Shown: positions 1 to 8,063, counted from the stretch's first letter. The stretch is 39,140 bases of DNA from an uncultured Bacteroidales bacterium (GCA_900316675.1 ONDR01000018.1:1-39140), one strand, 5' to 3'. Notes: generated by a model not told the origin, from the letters alone. Program-made: numbers and translations.

Positions 1-352
1 TTTTTGCCGCCTGGAGCGTACTCCTTGCGCTCTCTGCCTCTGCCAGTTTCTTCTGGAGCTCTCCGTTCTGCTGGTTCAGGGTATTCTCTTTCTGCTTCAG
101 GCGGCTTTCTGTCTCACGCAACTGTGCGTTTTTGTCGTTTACGTATTTGTCGTGCTCGCTCTTAAGCTGGAGGAACTTTTCCTTTGCCTGGAGTATTTTC
201 TCCTTTTTGATACCCTCCGCCTCTATCTGGGCCTGTTCGATGATATCGTTTTTGCGGCCTTTAAGAATTATCTTCCTTACTGTGAGATAAATACCAAGTG
301 CAAGGATAGCTCCTACGACCGCACCTGTAATAATAGCAATTATTGTCGGCAT
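1..352 (-). CDS. rny: Ribonuclease Y, N-terminal part (runs off the window edge)
   Basis: This is the first 117 residues of a protein that continues beyond base 1. It opens with a hydrophobic membrane anchor (about residues 3-25, rich in I, A, V and G), followed by a basic stretch (VRKIILKGR) and a long charged Glu/Lys/Gln coiled coil. That is the N-terminal architecture of RNase Y, the membrane-anchored endoribonuclease that starts mRNA decay; the KH and HD catalytic domains would lie outside the window. The start is the ATG preceding the hydrophobic segment, with an A/T-rich leader. It lies downstream of zapA and a structured RNA on the same strand. The call rests only on the anchor-plus-coil architecture, so another coiled-coil membrane protein is possible. 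Confidence 0.8.
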   Translation of the reverse strand, partial: MPTIIAIITGAVVGAILALGIYLTVRKIILKGRKNDIIEQAQIEAEGIKKEKILQAKEKFLQLKSEHDKYVNDKNAQLRETESRLKQKENTLNQQNGELQKKLAEAESARSTLQAAK

Positions 353-406
353 ATAATATATTTTAGGTTATAGTTTATACTTCAAAAGCGGGATGGGAAC
401 TTATGT

Positions 407-584
407 AAAAAGCCGCCGCAGCCAAGTCAGAAAAATCTTTATTACAAGATTTGGGCTCTGTGTCGGTTCAGTAATCCTGCGCTGCAAAGTGCAGTTGGCT
501 TGCGCCAATTCAGGCCCGCCATCCCCGACTCAAGTTACCCTGTTCCAAGGAACCTGTTGTTTTCAGCCGGATAAGCGGCGGCCG
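407..584 (-). ncRNA. ssrS: Structured noncoding RNA between zapA and rny, candidate 6S RNA
   Basis: An otherwise gene-free stretch is closed by a perfect GC-only 8-bp stem: GCCGCCGC at the RNA 5' end (575-582) pairs with GCGGCGGC at its 3' end (412-419), followed by a five-T run at 411-407 like an intrinsic terminator. Inside are further helices: a GTCGG/CCGAC pair, TTGGC-GCAA-GCCAA with a GNRA loop, CTGCA-CTT-TGCAG, and AAATCTT/AAGATTT. A length near 180 nt, a closing stem around a weakly paired centre, and zapA as neighbour (as for ssrS in E. coli) all fit 6S RNA, the RNA polymerase-binding regulator. The two side-by-side inner hairpins are not the classic single 6S arm, so I am confident of a structured RNA but less so of its family. 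No TAnnTTTG promoter lies just upstream, so it may be processed from the zapA transcript. Confidence 0.6.
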
Positions 585-586
585 TA

Positions 587-871
587 TTACATGTTGTTCT
601 TAAGGTAAGACTCGGTAGCTTCGGTCAAAGACTTAACCTCTGCGTTAATGCCATCCAGTTTCTTTTGAAGGGCCAGATTGCTGATGCTCTCGTTCAGGGC
701 CACGAACGACATGATATCCGTCATGGCGCGGCCGGGAAACTTGCTTGTATAAGCAGCTATCTTTGCGTTGATGGTCTCAGCGGCCTTCCGGATCAGTTCT
801 TCATGCTCCGGGGTTGCAGCCTTCAGGGTGTAGTCCTGGCCGGCTATTTTGATAGTAATCCTCTGATCCAT
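587..871 (-). CDS. zapA: Cell division protein ZapA
   Basis: A 94-residue protein with the ZapA fold pattern: an N-terminal beta-rich segment (ITIKIAGQDYTL) followed by two helices, the second ending as a coiled coil. The family's characteristic start, resembling 'I.I.G..Y.L', and the helix with an alanine- and asparagine-rich core (MSFVALNESISNLALQKKL) are both present. ZapA binds FtsZ and bundles protofilaments at the Z-ring. It sits two bases after a small coiled-coil gene, which suggests a division module. Its stop codon lies only four bases before the closing stem of the structured RNA, so one transcript may carry both. Confidence 0.88.
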   Translation of the reverse strand: MDQRITIKIAGQDYTLKAATPEHEELIRKAAETINAKIAAYTSKFPGRAMTDIMSFVALNESISNLALQKKLDGINAEVKSLTEATESYLKNNM

Positions 872-873
872 CT

Positions 874-1146
874 TTATCTTTCAAGCTGTGCAATGCACTT
901 GTCAAGTGCCTTGAGCATCTTATCAATCTTTTCCTTTGCGGCAGGGTTTCCGCCCTCCGCAGAGCTGAAGGCCTGTGTAAGCTTTAGGTTATCTACCTGT
1001 CTTTCCAGTCCTGCAATTTTATCTTTCAAGGCTTCTATGGTCTCTTTGCTCTGCAAAAGCTCTGCGGAAAGCTTATCACACTCCGCTTTCTGTCCTTCAT
1101 AGAGGGCAACGAGCTTTTCTATATTTAATCTAATACTTTCAAGCAT
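874..1146 (-). CDS. Small coiled-coil protein upstream of zapA (ZapB-like in architecture)
   Basis: This 90-residue protein is predicted to be almost entirely helical, with heptad-like Leu/Ile spacing (IEKLVALYEGQKAECDKL, then LKDKIAGLERQVDNLKL), a short Gly/Asn/Pro break around residue 65, and a second short helix. It lacks recognisable catalytic residues. Two bases separate it from zapA, so the two are very probably co-translated. By position and architecture it could be a division-ring coiled-coil partner, playing the part ZapB plays in enterobacteria. That is an inference from context, since coiled coils align poorly. The start is the only ATG before the coil and lies about 20 bases downstream of a minus-strand TATATTTG box. 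Confidence 0.75.
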   Translation of the reverse strand: MLESIRLNIEKLVALYEGQKAECDKLSAELLQSKETIEALKDKIAGLERQVDNLKLTQAFSSAEGGNPAAKEKIDKMLKALDKCIAQLER

Positions 1147-1169
1147 AGTGACCTTTAGCCTATTACCTG

Positions 1170-1177
1170 CAAATATA
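1170..1177 (-). promoter_or_regulatory. -7 promoter box for the coiled-coil/zapA operon
   Basis: The minus strand reads TATATTTG, an exact match to the Bacteroidota -7 consensus TAnnTTTG, and would give a leader of roughly 20 bases to the coiled-coil gene. No clear -33 TTTG is seen. It is back-to-back with the nadE box 15 bases away. Confidence 0.5.
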
Positions 1178-1191
1178 CAGAATAATTTTTA

Positions 1192-1199
1192 TATCTTTG
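1192..1199 (+). promoter_or_regulatory. -7 promoter box for nadE
   Basis: TATCTTTG matches the Bacteroidota -7 element and lies 20 bases before the chosen nadE start, leaving a short leader. This box also argues against the longer reading frame starting at 1148, which would begin upstream of the promoter. Confidence 0.55.
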
Positions 1200-1219
1200 C
1201 ATACAATTTAATCATTTAT

Positions 1220-3199
1220 ATGAAAGATTTCGGATTCTTCAGGGTTGCGGCCGTGTCGCCGCTGGTCAAGCCTACGGATGTTCAGTATAATCTGGACCGT
1301 ATAGTGGAACAGGTAGACATTGCCGACTCCCGTGGCGCATCATTGGTGGTTCTGCCGGAACTGTCAATAACCGGATATACATGTGGTGACCTTTTTGCCC
1401 AGAAATTGTTGCTGGACAAAGCTGAACAAGCCATAGCCGCCCTTGCAACCCGCTCTTTGGGGTGGAACGCCACCGTCCTGGCAGGAGTTCCGGTATCTTT
1501 CCGCGGCCGCCTGTATAACTGCGCAGCTGTTATCAGCCACGGCGCGCTTCATGGCCTGGTGCCCAAGATATACCTCCCCACTTACAACGAGTTTTATGAG
1601 AGCCGATGGTTCTCTTCCGGCCGCGACTTCATGCCGGAAGGCAGCACCATCACTTATGCCGGGGCAGAAGTTACCATTTCTCCTTTGCAGATTTTCAAGG
1701 TTGGGAAGGCCTCTGTAGCAGTAGAGATCTGCGAGGATCTCTGGACCCCTTTGCCGCCGTCTTCATATCATGCCCTTTGCGGTGCGAACGTAATTGCAAA
1801 CCTTTCTGCAAGTAATGAAGTATTGCTTAAACATGCATACCGTAAAGACCTGATAGCTAATCAGTCCGCAAGAACTGTAAGTGCATATGTTTACTCTTCC
1901 TGCGGCTTTGGCGAATCTACCCAGGACGTGGTGTTTGCCGCCAGCTCGGTCATTTGTGAAAACGGCTCACTGCTGGTAGAAAACGAGCGTTTCTCTACCA
2001 CGGACAGCATGATTATGGCCGATGTCGATCTTGAAAAACTGGATGCCTTGCGCCGCAAGCAGAGCACCTTCGACAGCATATCGCCGGACGGCCTGTTCAG
2101 CGCCGACACCGCCTCTTTCTACAAGGTATCGGATCTTGGCCCGGCAGCCAACACAGACTTCGAGAAAAAACTTTTACGTCATGTAGAGGCCCTGCCCTTC
2201 GTTCCGGCTGGCAATCCGGCAGAACTTGACGCCCGTGCCAGGGAGATAGTATCCATTCAGGTAGCAGGCCTTGCCACAAGGCTCAGCCACATTGGCTGCA
2301 AAACGGCCGTCATCGGCGTTTCAGGCGGCCTGGACAGCACCCTGGCCCTGCTTATTACGGTAATGGCCTTTGACAAACTTGGCCTTGACAGAACCGGAAT
2401 CTACGGCATCACCATGCCCGGCTTCGGCACCACCGACCGTACATATTCAAATGCAATGGGTCTGATGGCAGCCCTTGGCATCAGTGTTCAGGAAATAAAC
2501 ATTTCCAACGCTGTAATGCAGCATTTCTACGATATCGGCCAGGATCCCAATATTCACGATATCACCTACGAGAACTGCCAGGCCCGCGAGCGTACCCAGA
2601 TTCTTATGGACCTGTCCAATAAGCTTGGCGGCATTGTCATCGGTACCGGAGACCTTTCAGAACTTGCCCTTGGCTGGGCCACCTACAATGGTGACCATAT
2701 GTCAATGTATGGCGTAAATGCCGGTGTACCAAAGACTTTGGTCCGCTATCTGGTAAAATGGGCTTCAGAGAATTACTTTGCCGCCGATGCCGCTGACGGT
2801 GCTGTAAATGCATCCGCAATTCTTGCCGATATCATTGATACTCCTATCAGCCCGGAACTTGTTCCGGCAGGGGAGGACGGGCAGATTGTCCAGAAGACGG
2901 AAGACCTTGTGGGACCGTACGAGCTCCACGACTTCTTCCTTTACAATTTCTTCCGTTTTGGCTTTGGCCCCAAGAAGATATTCTTCCTGGCAAAGAAGGC
3001 GCATCCCGGTTATCCGGACGACGTTATACTGAAGTGGCTCAAGACCTTCTTCAGGCGCTTCTTTACACAGCAGTTCAAACGCTCATGCATCCCGGACGGC
3101 CCGAAGGTGGGTTCAGTTGTACTAAGCCCCCGAGGCGACTGGCGCATGCCATCAGATATTTCTGCAAAGCTTTGGCTTTCAGAACTTGAAGAACTTTAA
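1220..3199 (+). CDS. nadE: Glutamine-dependent NAD+ synthetase
   Basis: A 659-residue two-domain enzyme. The N-terminal nitrilase-like glutaminase carries the Glu-Lys-Cys triad: E47 (VVLPELSITGYTCGDL), K116 (GLVPKIYLPTYNEF) and C171 (VAVEICEDLWTP). The C-terminal synthetase has the ATP-pyrophosphatase loop SGGLDS at 368-373. It amidates deamido-NAD+ with glutamine-derived ammonia, the last step of NAD synthesis. Length is typical for the glutamine-dependent type. The reading frame extends 24 codons further upstream, but that extension crosses the -7 promoter box and lacks homology-like sequence, so I start at the ATG beginning MKDFGFFRVA. It is monocistronic and converges on punA. Confidence 0.96.
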   Translation: MKDFGFFRVAAVSPLVKPTDVQYNLDRIVEQVDIADSRGASLVVLPELSITGYTCGDLFAQKLLLDKAEQAIAALATRSLGWNATVLAGVPVSFRGRLYNCAAVISHGALHGLVPKIYLPTYNEFYESRWFSSGRDFMPEGSTITYAGAEVTISPLQIFKVGKASVAVEICEDLWTPLPPSSYHALCGANVIANLSASNEVLLKHAYRKDLIANQSARTVSAYVYSSCGFGESTQDVVFAASSVICENGSLLVENERFSTTDSMIMADVDLEKLDALRRKQSTFDSISPDGLFSADTASFYKVSDLGPAANTDFEKKLLRHVEALPFVPAGNPAELDARAREIVSIQVAGLATRLSHIGCKTAVIGVSGGLDSTLALLITVMAFDKLGLDRTGIYGITMPGFGTTDRTYSNAMGLMAALGISVQEINISNAVMQHFYDIGQDPNIHDITYENCQARERTQILMDLSNKLGGIVIGTGDLSELALGWATYNGDHMSMYGVNAGVPKTLVRYLVKWASENYFAADAADGAVNASAILADIIDTPISPELVPAGEDGQIVQKTEDLVGPYELHDFFLYNFFRFGFGPKKIFFLAKKAHPGYPDDVILKWLKTFFRRFFTQQFKRSCIPDGPKVGSVVLSPRGDWRMPSDISAKLWLSELEEL

Positions 3200-3204
3200 A
3201 AAAA

Positions 3205-3231
3205 ATCGAGTCTCGATTACAGAGACTCGAT
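3205..3231 (-). terminator. Intrinsic terminator of the punA operon, overlapping the punA 3' end
   Basis: A perfect 10-bp inverted repeat (ATCGAGTCTC / GAGACTCGAT) has a 7-base loop, and on the minus strand it is followed by eight Ts. The punA stop codon (3217-3219) falls inside the loop, so one arm is coding sequence. On the plus strand the downstream sequence is TAATCTTTT, so it could also weakly end nadE transcripts. Confidence 0.85.
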
Positions 3232-4050
3232 TAATCTTTTGAATATTACCGTCATTTTGTCCGCGGCCGCGTTGGCTGCTACTACTACGTCGTCGCCGTC
3301 GTTGACGTAATCCTCTGCGTAGTCGTCGTGAGCCTCGTTGGTAATGACTGACATTCCAAAGACCGGAACACCCATGTGGCGGGCAATGATAACCTCCGGG
3401 ACGGTAGACATGCCGGTTGCATCACCACCGATTATGCGGATGTACTTGTACTCTGCCGGGGTCTCGTAGGTAGGACCGGTGCCGGCGAAGTATGTGCCTT
3501 TCTGGACGGGAATGCCCTCTTCGGCTGCAATGGCTTCCGCACGCTTGATAAGGTTAAGGTCGTAAGGCCTGGTCATATCGGGGAAGCGGGGGCCGAATTC
3601 GTCCATATTCTTGCCAATCAGCGGGTTAGGAATGTGTCCGATATGATCTTTTATAATCATAAGGTCACCGACATGATAGTTGAAGTTGACACCGCCGGCT
3701 GCGTTGGATACGAACAGGTATTTGATGCCCACTACTACCATCACCCTGGTAGGAAGGGTTACCATTTCCATGGGATAGCCTTCATAGTAGTGGATACGGC
3801 CCTGCATTGCCATGACTGTCTTGCCGCCAAGTTGGCCGATGATAAAGTTTCCTTTATGGCCGATGGCTGTTGAAACCGGGAAGCCCGGAATCTCTTTGTA
3901 TGGAATAACAGTCGGGTTTTCAATATTATCTGCAAGTTTGCCCAGGCCGCTGCCCAGGATAATGCCCACTGTGGGCTGCAGACCTTTTGCTGACAGAATA
4001 CCTTTGATGTAATCTGCTGCTGCGTAAATTCTTTCTACTCTAGGATCCAT
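3217..4050 (-). CDS. punA: Purine nucleoside phosphorylase (trimeric, class I type)
   Basis: A 277-residue protein with signatures of the PNP/MTAP family: the phosphate-binding loop GSGLG (33-37), the AIGHKGNF segment, GRIHYYEGY, the base-site region SNAAGGVN, and MSTVPE near the sugar site. These enzymes phosphorolyse purine ribonucleosides to free base and ribose 1-phosphate in the cytoplasm. It follows the MTA/SAH deaminase-type gene by eight bases, which makes a salvage pair: deamination to an inosine-type nucleoside and then phosphorolysis. Substrate choice between guanosine/inosine and 5'-methylthio nucleosides cannot be decided by eye. The stop codon lies within the loop of its own terminator. 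Confidence 0.93.
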   Translation of the reverse strand: MDPRVERIYAAADYIKGILSAKGLQPTVGIILGSGLGKLADNIENPTVIPYKEIPGFPVSTAIGHKGNFIIGQLGGKTVMAMQGRIHYYEGYPMEMVTLPTRVMVVVGIKYLFVSNAAGGVNFNYHVGDLMIIKDHIGHIPNPLIGKNMDEFGPRFPDMTRPYDLNLIKRAEAIAAEEGIPVQKGTYFAGTGPTYETPAEYKYIRIIGGDATGMSTVPEVIIARHMGVPVFGMSVITNEAHDDYAEDYVNDGDDVVVAANAAADKMTVIFKRLIESL

Positions 4051-4058
4051 ATTGGTTA

Positions 4059-5324
4059 TTAATTCTTAATTTCATTTAAAAACTTTCTGGCGCCGGCAAG
4101 GATGTCCTTTTCTCCCGGAACCACACGGTTCTTCATTACAAACTTACCGCCTGCGATTACAGAGTCGATGCAGTCGCTGTGGGCGGAATAAACGAAGTTT
4201 GCAAGGAAGCTGCCGGGGGACAGGAAGAAGGTATTGTCCGTATCGACAATTAAGATATCGGCACGCTTGCCGACTTCTATGCTTCCGGTATTCAGGCGCA
4301 GCGCTTTTGCTCCGTTAATCGTAGCGGCGGCGGCAAGCTGCTCAAGAGGGAAGGCCTTAGGGTCGTTCCTCCACGCTTTTTGCAGTATGGCCGATGTCTT
4401 CATGGCCTCCAGCATGTCCAGATTGTTGGACGATGCGCAGCCGTCCGTGCCGATGCAAACATTTGCCCCGGCATCTGCCAGCTCATGATATTTGAATTTG
4501 TAGCCCGATGCCAGTTTAAGGTTCGAGTTGACATTGTGGACGCAGTTGACCTTATGCTCTCCCAGCAGTTTGATGTCATTTTCTGACAGCCACAGGGTGT
4601 GTGCGGCAATAAGGTTGGGTGCCAGTATGCCAAGACGGTCCAAATACTCTACGGGGCTCAGGCCTCCGTGTGCGGCCTTGCAGTCTTCTACCTCTTTGCA
4701 GGTTTCGCTCAAATGGATGTGAAGCGTCAGATTGTGCTTGCGGGCAAAGTCGGCCGCCCATAACATCATTCGCTCGCTAACAGAATAAATGGCATGGAAG
4801 GAGATTTCGAATTTGGAATCATCGCCCCATGAAAGAGCATCCTGATACAGCTGCTCGCATTCTTCTATTTGCTGCTCTGCCGTGCCCCTGTTGCCAAGGT
4901 CCAGAACTACGTATGACAGGACGGGCATAATGCCAAGTTCAATGGCAGCCTTGCGGGCGGATGTATTGAACCAGTACTGGTCATTGAAAGTGGTAGTGCC
5001 GGTCTTAATCATTTCCAGGGCCGCAATCTTTGTGGCCCAGTAAACGTAGTCGGCATCTACTTTTGTTTCTTCTTCCCAGATATTCTGTATCCATTCGTGG
5101 AACGGAACATCTTCCTGGATGCCGCGCATTGTTGACATGCCGGCGTGGGTGTGCATGTTGATAAAGCCCGGGAAAGCTGCTTTACCCGTGCAGTCCATTA
5201 CTTCTGCTCCCGTCGGAGGTATTGCTGTACCCGCCTTAGAGATTTCGGAGATTAATCCGTCTTTTACGATTATGTCAGTTTGGGAGCCATTCAGTATTAT
5301 GTTTTTTAGCAGAATGGTCCCCAT
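4059..5324 (-). CDS. mtaD: Amidohydrolase, 5-methylthioadenosine/S-adenosylhomocysteine deaminase type
   Basis: A 421-residue metal-dependent hydrolase of the TRZ/ATZ/MtaD branch of the amidohydrolase superfamily. The metal-binding HTH motif is at 58-60 (NMHTHAGMS). Further hallmarks are HIHLSET, a metal-ligand histidine in LIAAHTLWL, and the aspartate in [12 protein letters not shown]. The N-terminal composite domain (LLKNIILNG) and the C-terminal [10 protein letters not shown] strand are family features. MtaD deaminates 5'-methylthioadenosine and S-adenosylhomocysteine to the inosine forms. Adjacency to punA supports a nucleoside substrate, but related enzymes (SsnA, guanine or chlorohydrolase types) share these motifs, so the exact substrate is inferred. 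One base separates it from the upstream DUF3276 gene. Confidence 0.85.
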   Translation of the reverse strand: MGTILLKNIILNGSQTDIIVKDGLISEISKAGTAIPPTGAEVMDCTGKAAFPGFINMHTHAGMSTMRGIQEDVPFHEWIQNIWEEETKVDADYVYWATKIAALEMIKTGTTTFNDQYWFNTSARKAAIELGIMPVLSYVVLDLGNRGTAEQQIEECEQLYQDALSWGDDSKFEISFHAIYSVSERMMLWAADFARKHNLTLHIHLSETCKEVEDCKAAHGGLSPVEYLDRLGILAPNLIAAHTLWLSENDIKLLGEHKVNCVHNVNSNLKLASGYKFKYHELADAGANVCIGTDGCASSNNLDMLEAMKTSAILQKAWRNDPKAFPLEQLAAAATINGAKALRLNTGSIEVGKRADILIVDTDNTFFLSPGSFLANFVYSAHSDCIDSVIAGGKFVMKNRVVPGEKDILAGARKFLNEIKN

Positions 5325-5325
5325 A

Positions 5326-5667
5326 CTAAAACTCTACGTCAGATGAATAAGGTTTTTCTTCGTTATCTTTGGCAGAAGCGCCGGAAAGGCAGTTTGTGCG
5401 AATGTATTCGATGACCTCCTGAAGACCTTCTGCGAATTTGTCAAAATCTTCTTTGTATAGGAAAATCTTGTGCTTGTCAAAAGAAAAACGCCCGTCAGCC
5501 TCTGTGCGGCGCCTGCTTTCCGTGATGGTAAGGAAAAAGTCGTTGCCGCCCTTCGTGGATTTAACATCAAAAAAATAGGTACGTTTCCCAGCCCTTACAG
5601 GCTTTGAGAAAACATCATCTCCCTGCTTTTCGCGGGAGTAAGCCCCTTCATAATCTTCCCTGTACAT
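5326..5667 (-). CDS. DUF3276 PUR-like nucleic-acid-binding protein
   Basis: A 113-residue protein containing a PUR-type repeat: a basic strand segment (GKRTYFFDVKSTKGGNDFFLTITESRRR), a second strand pair (RFSFDKHKIFLYKEDF) and an amphipathic helix (FAEGLQEVIEYIR). The DUF3276 family is common in Bacteroidota and is related to the single-strand nucleic-acid-binding Pur-alpha fold, as is Borrelia BpuR. An upstream in-frame ATG would add 22 residues (MSFFRFFIKFDN...), but this overlaps the -7 promoter box, so I start at MYREDYEGAY after an AAGAAAAAAG leader. It heads the deaminase/punA operon; whether it regulates that operon is unknown. Confidence 0.85.
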   Translation of the reverse strand: MYREDYEGAYSREKQGDDVFSKPVRAGKRTYFFDVKSTKGGNDFFLTITESRRRTEADGRFSFDKHKIFLYKEDFDKFAEGLQEVIEYIRTNCLSGASAKDNEEKPYSSDVEF

Positions 5668-5702
5668 ATCTTTTTTCTTTAGGTTATTATCAATAATGTT
5701 GT

Positions 5703-5710
5703 CAAATTTA
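5703..5710 (-). promoter_or_regulatory. -7 promoter box for the DUF3276-mtaD-punA operon
   Basis: The minus strand reads TAAATTTG, matching TAnnTTTG, about 35 bases before the DUF3276 start. It supports the shorter DUF3276 start. No -33 element is evident. Confidence 0.5.
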
Positions 5711-5733
5711 ATGAAAAATCTGAAAAATGACAC

Positions 5734-5741
5734 TATCTTTG
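5734..5741 (+). promoter_or_regulatory. -7 promoter box for the nusB operon
   Basis: TATCTTTG lies 21 bases before nusB and is identical to the nadE, spt and rnpB boxes. It is divergent from the DUF3276 box 23 bases away. No clear -33 motif is seen. Confidence 0.55.
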
Positions 5742-5762
5742 CATAAAATATAGTTAAAAAAG

Positions 5763-6707
5763 ATGCTAGGAAGACGTATTCTAAGAATAAAGGCGTTCAA
5801 AACCATATATTCTTACGCCGTAACGGGTAAGATGTCGCAGGCAGAGGCAACAGCACAACTCAATGCCTCATGCGAGGCCGTAAGGGACCTCTACCTTTAT
5901 ATGCTTGCCATCATCCCTTACATTACGGCAGAGGCTGCAAACCGCATTGAGGCTGCCAAGAGCAAACTCAATCCTACTGCAGAAGACCTTAACGCCAATG
6001 ACAAGTTCGCGCAGAACGCACTTGCAAAATTGCTTGAAGAAGATCCTGACTTCACAAAAATCATAGAGCGCAGGAAGCTTTCCTGGAAGCCTTACGACAT
6101 TCTTATCAGAGATGTCTTTGACGCCATCGCTTCCAAAGACTACTATCAGGAATACATGCAGAATCCCCAGCGTTCGCTCTCAGAAGACTGCAAACTCTTC
6201 ATCAAGATCTTTGAAGATGAGAGTATATTCGTAGAAAATCAGGCCCTGGACCGCATTCTGGAGGATATTTCCATCCTTTGGATTGACGACCTTGCCTATG
6301 CCCTTACATGGTGCTGCAATACTCTTGAAGACCTTGCAAAGGGCAGGCCCTGGAGGCTCCCTGACCTTTACCAGAGCGATATGGTACTGCGCAGGCGCCC
6401 CGAGGCCAAGGTGGACAGCGACAAAGACTTTGTTACAAAGCTTGTCCGCTGCGCACTTGCCGGCTACGAGACCTACTTCAACAAGGTCGTAGAGATGGTT
6501 CCTGATTGGGACAAAGACCGCCTCTTCTCTTCTGACATGGCCATCATTGCCTGCGCCATGGCAGAAATAGAGAACTTCAAGGACATCCCGGCAAAGGTCT
6601 CCCTGAACGAATATGTAGAGATCTCCAAATTCTACTGCTCTCCTAAGAGCCGCAGTTTTGTGAACGGAGTCCTGGATAGGCTTATTAAAGAGAATAATTT
6701 AATTTAA
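5763..6707 (+). CDS. nusB: Transcription antitermination factor NusB (long Bacteroidota form)
   Basis: A 314-residue protein. The opening MLGRRILRIKAFKTIYSY matches the N-terminal helix of NusB, and the C-terminal part (FSSDMAIIACAMAEIENFKDIPAKVSLNEYVEISKFY, then SRSFVNGVLDRL) carries the conserved NusB pattern. NusB binds boxA RNA with NusE (S10) for rRNA antitermination. The protein is about twice the length of the E. coli protein; the middle (roughly 60-190) is helical and without a recognised domain. This long form is usual in Bacteroidota. It leads a seven-gene operon into yajC and beyond. Confidence 0.9.
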   Translation: MLGRRILRIKAFKTIYSYAVTGKMSQAEATAQLNASCEAVRDLYLYMLAIIPYITAEAANRIEAAKSKLNPTAEDLNANDKFAQNALAKLLEEDPDFTKIIERRKLSWKPYDILIRDVFDAIASKDYYQEYMQNPQRSLSEDCKLFIKIFEDESIFVENQALDRILEDISILWIDDLAYALTWCCNTLEDLAKGRPWRLPDLYQSDMVLRRRPEAKVDSDKDFVTKLVRCALAGYETYFNKVVEMVPDWDKDRLFSSDMAIIACAMAEIENFKDIPAKVSLNEYVEISKFYCSPKSRSFVNGVLDRLIKENNLI

Positions 6708-6717
6708 CTAGTTAATT

Positions 6718-7080
6718 ATGAATATTTTGACTCTTCTAGATGTTGCTGCTCAGACAGCACAGACCGTGCCGTCAGCAGGTGCTGAAGGCGCACAGCAGGC
6801 ACCCCCTGCAGGTGGCGGAATGATGTGGATCATGCTTATCCTCATCTTTGTTGTAATGTGGTTCTTCATGATCCGTCCCCAGCGCAAGCAGCAGAAAGAA
6901 CTCCAGAAGTTCCGTGAAGGCCTCAAGAAAGGCGACAAAGTAGTTACCGCCGGCGGTATCTTCGGTACCGTAGACCAGGTAAACGAGAAGTCAGTTCTTA
7001 TCAAAGTTGACGGTGAGACCAAGCTCAGAGTAGCCAAGGAATCACTCGTAAAAGACTTCTCTGACGTTCAGCAGCAGTAA
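6718..7080 (+). CDS. yajC: Preprotein translocase subunit YajC
   Basis: A 120-residue single-pass membrane protein. Residues 35-52 form the hydrophobic segment, followed directly by IRPQRKQQKE, the family signature, then the KGDKVVTAGGIFGTV strand motif and a basic/acidic tail. YajC associates with SecDF-SecYEG in the inner membrane. The N-terminal region is rich in Ala, Gln and Pro. It starts ten bases after nusB and is followed 17 bases later by the YbbR-like gene. Confidence 0.95.
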   Translation: MNILTLLDVAAQTAQTVPSAGAEGAQQAPPAGGGMMWIMLILIFVVMWFFMIRPQRKQQKELQKFREGLKKGDKVVTAGGIFGTVDQVNEKSVLIKVDGETKLRVAKESLVKDFSDVQQQ

Positions 7081-7097
7081 TTTAGCGGTCCTGGGCT

Positions 7098-8063
7098 ATG
7101 GCAGGGGACTCATTTGGTAAAAGAATTCGCGGAAGGGATGTGGCTTTATTGGTCATATCTCTTCTGCTTGCCTCTGCTATATGGCTCTTCCACAACCTGT
7201 CCAACAACTATACAGAGCAGATTTCCGTCAGGGTAATTGCGCATTGCAGTCTTGACGGACATGCTTACAGCAGCTCTTCGCCTTCATTGCTTCATGCCCG
7301 TTGCAGGGCGTCCGGTTTCTCCCTCATCCTGCTTAAACGTCGTGCAGAGCATGCTCCGGTTGAGGTTGTCTTCGACCCCGAAGACCTCCATCCCAAGGGA
7401 GGGGAGTTGTTCTACATAACGGCTCCGGAACTGGAAGAGTATTCGGCCCGCCTGTTTAAGGAGGGCACGCGTGTAGAGTCATTCCTGACCGATACGCTCT
7501 TCTTCCGCTTCCCGTTCGAGGCCAGTCGCCGCGTCCCTGTTGTGGCAAGGCTTAAGTTGTCTTACAAGTCCCAGTTCATGGCTGCCAGCCTTCCTGTTTT
7601 CTCACCGGATTCGGTAACGATATTCGGAGATCCGGGCGTCATATCCCGAATAGAGAAGGTAAATACCATGCTGGTGGACAGAAAGAATATCGACAGTCCT
7701 GTAAGCGGCTCCGTAAAGCTTGAATCCATTGCAGGCGTACGTCTGTCAAGGGAAACTATCGACTACGAAGTTGATGTAGCCCGTTTTGTGGAGATTCAAA
7801 CAGAAGCCCGTGTTTCAGTGACAAATGTGCCTGCAGGCCGTTCGGTTGTGGTTTATCCTTCCGTTGCCAGGATGACTTTAAGGTGCAGGTTCCCTGTCGT
7901 TTCGGCAGAAAACCTGGAGCCTGTAGCCCTTCAGATAGATTATCAGGACTTTAAGAAGACCGGCGGTGGCCGATGCCTCCCTGTAGCCGTGAACCTTCCT
8001 ACCGGTACCATCAACTACTCCGTAGAACCGGAAACCTTCGATTGTGTAGAGATTTCATTATGA
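7098..8063 (+). CDS. YbbR-like domain protein, membrane anchored
   Basis: A 321-residue protein with a short cytoplasmic N-terminus, one membrane segment (about 14-31, VALLVISLLLASAIWLF) and an extracytoplasmic beta-rich remainder containing YbbR-like repeats (for example LPVFSPDSVTIFGDPGVISRIEKV, with the typical 'V.V.GP...I..I' shape). In Firmicutes, YbbR/CdaR proteins regulate the di-adenylate cyclase CdaA. Here the gene instead lies between yajC and coaE, a context seen in other Bacteroidota, so a CdaA link should not be assumed. Its stop overlaps the coaE start (ATGA). Confidence 0.75.
   Translation: MAGDSFGKRIRGRDVALLVISLLLASAIWLFHNLSNNYTEQISVRVIAHCSLDGHAYSSSSPSLLHARCRASGFSLILLKRRAEHAPVEVVFDPEDLHPKGGELFYITAPELEEYSARLFKEGTRVESFLTDTLFFRFPFEASRRVPVVARLKLSYKSQFMAASLPVFSPDSVTIFGDPGVISRIEKVNTMLVDRKNIDSPVSGSVKLESIAGVRLSRETIDYEVDVARFVEIQTEARVSVTNVPAGRSVVVYPSVARMTLRCRFPVVSAENLEPVALQIDYQDFKKTGGGRCLPVAVNLPTGTINYSVEPETFDCVEISL

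Noticed and set aside
393..608. A 71-residue plus-strand frame between rny and zapA
   Set aside because: It covers the structured RNA, has an unlikely composition (Cys, Arg, Pro) and no leader signal.
1148..1219. The longer nadE start adding 24 residues
   Set aside because: The extension crosses the TATCTTTG promoter box and does not look like the conserved nitrilase-domain start, which begins at MKDFGFFRVA.
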